Shown here: positions 33,163-34,121 of the stretch, in pieces | Position numbering within the stretch: position 1 is the first letter of the stretch | Layout: each line of letters starts with the position of its first letter | Assembly: GCA_963974645.1 (NCBI GenBank) | Contig: CAXBEA010000038.1 | Span: 1-34,121, forward strand | Direction: 5' to 3' | Length of the DNA stretch: 34,121 nt | Origin: Motiliproteus sp963974645 | GTDB lineage: Bacteria; Pseudomonadota; Gammaproteobacteria; Pseudomonadales; Balneatricaceae | Notes under the pieces: generated by a model | Database searches by the model: none | What the model saw: only the letters and a program-made list of their open reading frames with translations | What the model was told of the DNA's origin: nothing | Translations under genes and position numbers: made by a program

Positions 33163-33506
33163 TTTGGCTGTTCGAAGAATACGTAGGCGGTGGAGTAGTC
33201 GCTGAATTCGAAATAGACCTTGCTTTCTCCCGCATCTTTTCGGCCATTAAGATTGGCATCGAGAATACCGTAGCCGAATCGGTAGGGCCGAGGGGCGTTG
33301 TCGTTGGTGCCGGTAGCGGTGGATAGCTTGTCGATCTCGAGAAAGCGCTTTACTACTTTGTCGCCAGAAAAAATCTCCAATACCCCGCTGGTGCCGGTCC
33401 AGTTTTGCACCGCCCTGCCGAGTTTGTTCTGGGTCTCCTGGGTGCAGCCGCTGCTGAAAACCGCAGCGATCAGGGGTAACAGTGAAAAATGAATCTTGGT
33501 GGACAT
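33159..33506 (-). CDS. Small lipoprotein, unrecognised
   Basis: A 115-residue protein with a lipoprotein signal ending in FSSGC (Cys21). The frame is open from 33617, but ATG 33506 gives a proper signal sequence at the N-terminus. The mature part has a short helix (NKLGRAVQNW), then beta-rich segments: GVLEIFSGDKVVKRFLEID, PYRFGYGILDANLNGRKDAG, ESKVYFEFSDYSTAYVFFEQ. DANLNGRKDAGE is similar to a calcium-binding EF-hand-like loop (D-x-N-x-N-G-x-x-D), so metal binding is possible. I know no named family. It is the first gene of a leftward unit with the DMT and acyltransferase genes. Confidence 0.75.
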   Translation of the reverse strand: MSTKIHFSLLPLIAAVFSSGCTQETQNKLGRAVQNWTGTSGVLEIFSGDKVVKRFLEIDKLSTATGTNDNAPRPYRFGYGILDANLNGRKDAGESKVYFEFSDYSTAYVFFEQPK

Positions 33507-33628
33507 GGGTGATATCTGCCAGATAAGGTGGCTGCTAGAAAGTATATGGTAGCGGATGCGATGGAGGGCGCAAAGTGATCGATGGCGCTCATTGTCAGGT
33601 TCTGGGCAGATATCCAAGTATTGCGGAC

Positions 33629-33677
33629 TATAGCCACAGCCAGTGTGGCTATAAGTGTGACTATAAGTGTGGCTATA
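33629..33677. repeat. Hairpin plus three 12-bp direct repeats
   Basis: TATAGCCACA (33629-33638) pairs perfectly with TGTGGCTATA (33644-33653) across GCCAG. The right arm belongs to AGTGTGGCTATA, which is repeated three times in a row (33642-33653, 33654-33665 with one change, 33666-33677). It lies between two leftward genes, in a 317-bp gap without other features, upstream of the small lipoprotein gene. It could be an operator array, a transcription stop for the gene to the right, or simple slippage. Confidence 0.75.
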
Positions 33678-33823
33678 GAAGCAGCGAGCTGGAGTTATTG
33701 ATCCCTTTGATGCGTTGGTGAAGAGCAGGGTAGGTGTGTTTATACACCGCGGCTCGTTGTCAAAATGATCAGTGGTTGGTTGAAATTATTAATTCAAAGC
33801 AGCTTAGTAAGCCTGAAGCGGAG

Positions 33824-34121
33824 TTACTTTAGTGAGGATGACCAGCTTCGCGATGTGCGACCCTGCTGAGACTGTTCGATTTCACTGCTGAAATCGCAAC
33901 CCTGAAGATCACCGTAGGTCATCTCTGCCTGGAGATCTACACCCCCTTTATCGAGGTGGTCGAGAAGTTTCTGTTGGCAGAGTTGGCTCATCCGTGACGC
34001 TGTAGGTTCAGGCGTCACCACCACTCCCGTGGGGGCGGATCCGACACCGTAAAAGAGCCCCAACGCAGCCATTGCAGCTAAAACTACTGCTATCAATAGC
34101 AGTGCTAGGAGTTCATTGAGG
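33824..34121 (-). CDS. Partial gene, membrane-anchored protein, runs off window
   Basis: The leftward frame is open to the window edge, so the N-terminus is missing. What is seen begins LNELLALLLIAVVLAAMAAL, a membrane segment or signal anchor, then a hydrophilic part with SRMSQLCQQKLLDHLDKGG and VDLQAEMTYGDLQGCDFSS. It has two cysteines (LCQQ and GCDF), perhaps a disulfide pair in the periplasm. A TTG at 34096 would give 90 residues, but it has no special support. I do not recognise the family. Confidence 0.6.
   Translation of the reverse strand, partial: LNELLALLLIAVVLAAMAALGLFYGVGSAPTGVVVTPEPTASRMSQLCQQKLLDHLDKGGVDLQAEMTYGDLQGCDFSSEIEQSQQGRTSRSWSSSLK

Overview
The window reads as chromosomal DNA of a gammaproteobacterium, probably a marine or Oceanospirillales-like lineage. 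This rests on the mix of a DegS/AlgW-type protease next to a ZapG/YhcB gene and a Nif3-family gene, a PepQ prolidase, a class I PHA synthase with a phasin, an MFP-RND-OMF efflux operon, and REP-like palindromes of the CTGTAGGTCGG type. The lineage assignment is an inference from gene content. No rRNA, tRNA or CRISPR array was seen.

Layout. (1) 116-6543: a MarR-type repressor diverges from a three-gene efflux operon (adaptor, HAE1-type RND pump, outer-membrane channel lipoprotein) whose genes overlap by 4 bp. (2) 6573-7086: a repeated element and an IS1182-type transposase remnant. (3) 7104-9946: two TauE/SafE-type permeases, a phosphoribosyltransferase and a LEA14-like lipoprotein, all leftward. 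(4) 10217-13974: an unrecognised tail-anchored protein, a DegS-like periplasmic protease, a Nif3-like protein and ZapG. (5) 14134-17846: cobU-cobT-cobC-cobS, the set that assembles the nucleotide loop of cobalamin, followed by a small helical protein. (6) 17855-20513: a 16-bp tandem repeat at the 3' end of a DUF4197 gene, a 59-aa gene that is easy to miss, pfkA, and a REP/BIME cluster. (7) 20514-23803: a fused alpha-beta E1 2-oxoacid dehydrogenase translationally coupled to a FabD-like acyltransferase that lacks the usual malonyl-binding arginine. This is the least explained pair of intact genes here.

(8) 23846-30610 is a zone of decay mixed with live genes: a collapsed acyl-CoA (glutaryl-CoA) dehydrogenase remnant facing a LysR N-terminal remnant, a second copy of the 6.6-kb repeat element, a Bcr/CflA drug exporter, the C-terminal third of a choline/betaine binding protein, a lipoprotein with an internal duplication, a small membrane protein, phaC plus phasin, and an M14 carboxypeptidase remnant split by a heptanucleotide expansion. 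(9) 30774-34121: pepQ, a PlsC-like acyltransferase, a DMT/YdcZ-type membrane protein and a lipoprotein in one leftward unit, and the start of a gene that runs off the window.

I found no complete novel defence or mobile system. The most useful leads are the E1/acyltransferase pair, the two repeat-element copies that end the neighbouring reading frames at the same point, and three small repeat structures tied to gene ends or gene decay.
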